This document shows, piece after piece, positions 63,069 through 64,000 of a stretch of DNA of 64,000 nt. The DNA is taken from the NCBI RefSeq assembly GCF_001552535.1, contig NZ_BCRJ01000003.1, forward strand, positions 124,001 to 188,000, read 5' to 3'. Within the stretch, counting starts at the first letter, position 1, and each line of letters begins with the position of its first letter. Position numbers and translations under genes: made by a program. The DNA is from Nocardioides jensenii JCM 1364 = NBRC 14755 (GTDB taxonomy: Bacteria; Actinomycetota; Actinomycetes; Propionibacteriales; Nocardioidaceae). Below the pieces are notes generated by a model, which saw only the letters and a list, made by a program, of their open reading frames with translations, was not told the DNA's origin and ran no database searches.

Positions 63069-63338
63069 AATGTTCTCCCCGGCGAGGAGCGGCAGGGTGC
63101 ACATCTTCACCAACGCCTCTCGAGCACTGTTGGCGTGGATCGTGCACATGCCGGGCAACCCGGCGTTGAGCGCCAGCAGGAGGTCGAGGCACTCTTCGGC
63201 GCGGACCTCACCGACGATCACCCGACTGGGTCGCATGCGCAGGCTCTCCTTGACGAGATCGCGCAGCCGGATCTCGCCGGTGCCCTCCAACCCGGCCTGC
63301 CGGGTCTGCATCGGAACCCAGTCCGGGTGGCCGAACTG
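63069..63338 (-). pseudogene. tadA: In-frame slice of a tadA/cpaF pilus ATPase gene
   Basis: About 90 codons in one minus-strand frame: RQAGLEGTGEIRLRDLVKES, MRPSRVIVGEVRAEECLDLL, LNAGLPGMCTIHANSA and KMCTLPLLAGENI. These are the Asp box, Walker B and His box of CpaF/TadA. Both ends are cut: the start runs into the second recombinase region and the end into the integrase att site. The frame is unbroken, as expected when the break is recent. It differs from the complete element-borne tadA at 48161. It is likely the host attB gene with the rest lying beyond the two elements. Confidence 0.85.
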
Positions 63339-63363
63339 CACTGAATAGCCGTAGAGTGTGCAC

Positions 63364-64000
63364 ATGACCACAGAGACCAAGCGGGCCGCGCTCTACCTCC
63401 GGCTTTCCGATGACAAGAAGAAGACCGGCGAGAACGTGGCCGATCAGGAGCGCGGCGGCAGAGAACTGGCCAAGTCACGGGGCCTGACTGTCGTAGCCGT
63501 CTATTCGGACAACTCCCGACCGGCCTCTGATCCTGAGCATCAGCCGCGACCCGAGTTCGAACGACTCATGGCCGATGCTGAGACGGGCCTCTTTGATGCA
63601 GTGATTTGCCGTCACGCTGACCGGCTCTATCGTCACCCGATTGACCAACTTCGGGTCTCCAGCACGTTCGGGCCGCGCAAGATCACGATCCATCAGGAAT
63701 GGAGCGGCTACCCGCTCGACCTCTCGACCCCGACCGGCGTGCTTAACGCGGGCATCGCGGCACAGGTGGCCCTCTACGAAATTCAGCACAAGAAGGAGAG
63801 GCAGCGCGCCACTAACGATGCTCTCTTGAAGGCTGGCAAGCCGCAGCCGGGTGGCCCGCGCCCGTTCGGTTTCAACAGGGACATGACCCCGAATCTGGCC
63901 GAAGCCACAGAGGTCGGACTTGCTACTCAGGCCGTGCTCTCAGGTGTCTCGTTGGGCGCGATCATCCGCGACTGGAACGAGAGAGGCATCACCGCAACAC
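63364..64000 (+). CDS. Second serine recombinase, cut off by window end
   Basis: At least 212 residues. AALYLRLSDDKKKTGENVADQE gives the serine-recombinase start with catalytic Ser. FDAVICRHADRLYRHPIDQL, VLNAGIAAQVALYEIQHKKER and AGKPQPGGPRPFGFNRD follow as in integrases of mobile elements. No frame break is seen. It reads away from the tadA slice, opposite to the first integrase, so it likely belongs to another element that begins here. It is clearly not a copy of the first. Confidence 0.87.
   Translation, partial: MTTETKRAALYLRLSDDKKKTGENVADQERGGRELAKSRGLTVVAVYSDNSRPASDPEHQPRPEFERLMADAETGLFDAVICRHADRLYRHPIDQLRVSSTFGPRKITIHQEWSGYPLDLSTPTGVLNAGIAAQVALYEIQHKKERQRATNDALLKAGKPQPGGPRPFGFNRDMTPNLAEATEVGLATQAVLSGVSLGAIIRDWNERGITAT

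Noticed and set aside
62862..63380. A single 172-residue minus-strand gene across the tadA slice
   Set aside because: The front is tadA sequence and the back is an off-frame reading of the integrase gene, so it is a junction artefact rather than a gene.
1..64000. tRNA, rRNA or CRISPR arrays
   Set aside because: None seen by eye; no evenly spaced direct repeats and no tRNA-like cloverleaf near the right end. Not excluded by a program.

Overview
The window is high-GC DNA with actinobacterial gene families throughout: an actinobacterial-type QcrB, an SCO6880-family conjugation protein, DUF4192, and GTG/TTG starts with many 4-bp ATGA/GTGA overlaps. It reads as most of one large integrated mobile element (integrative and conjugative type) of an actinomycete. 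No tRNA, rRNA or CRISPR array was seen. Genus cannot be set from the sequence alone.

Layout, left to right. Bases 1-1640: the C-terminal part of a cytochrome b (qcrB) and a small membrane protein, probably host sequence. 1700-3437: a leftward group of small element genes (DUF4192 protein, two small proteins) ending in a dprA cut off after about 60 codons; the left boundary of the element probably lies near 1640-1700. 3743-9565: a 1940-residue MobF relaxase fused to a helicase and a DnaG-like primase, preceded by a 300-bp palindrome-containing gap that is a candidate oriT. 9673-15628: a defence-like cargo pair, a leftward protein with a possible pPIWI-associated nuclease domain and a divergent 1192-residue NACHT NTPase with a RanBP2-type zinc finger at its C-terminus. 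15878-30600: a tightly packed leftward type IV secretion operon (coupling protein, cell-wall hydrolase fused to a nuclease-like domain, VirB4-like ATPase, SCO6880 protein, VirB6-like protein, two VirB8-like proteins, a small two-helix membrane protein, a MinD-like protein), with a repeat-rich leader in front of it. 31024-38690: a type I restriction-modification operon (hsdM, hsdS, an extra NucS-like nuclease, hsdR, one unknown gene). Beside it at 39586-39731 lies a scrap of a second hsdR.

39800-51375: a leftward operon encoding a complete Tad/Flp-type pilus machine (CpaB/SAF, CpaE-like, TadA, TadB, TadC, a pilin, three TadE/G-type minor proteins), then a membrane-bound LysM/BTAD protein, a lipoprotein and a secreted protein. 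A double-HTH XRE regulator sits upstream. 52410-60869: mainly rightward genes of a maintenance or regulation module. It contains an Orc/Cdc6-like AAA ATPase, a protein made of two DnaA domain-IV (DNA-binding) repeats with no ATPase, a secreted thermonuclease, a degenerate M48 protease and several unknown alpha-helical proteins. Three perfect TTATCCACA DnaA boxes lie in the gaps at 51486, 54350 and 58887, each about 90-110 bp before an operon start. This suggests that the DnaA-IV tandem protein (or host DnaA) binds them.

61493-64000: the right end. A large serine integrase reads leftward from 63037 and another serine recombinase reads rightward from 63364. The roughly 270 bp between them is an in-frame slice of a tadA/cpaF ATPase gene. 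The simplest reading is that two serine-integrase elements inserted at nearby points in one host tadA gene.

The best candidates for undescribed biology are the NACHT/nuclease pair, the DnaA-IV tandem protein with its dispersed DnaA boxes, the tadA attachment site shared by two integrases, and the switch-like repeat leader of the transfer operon. No database search was possible; function calls rest on motifs and remembered family features.
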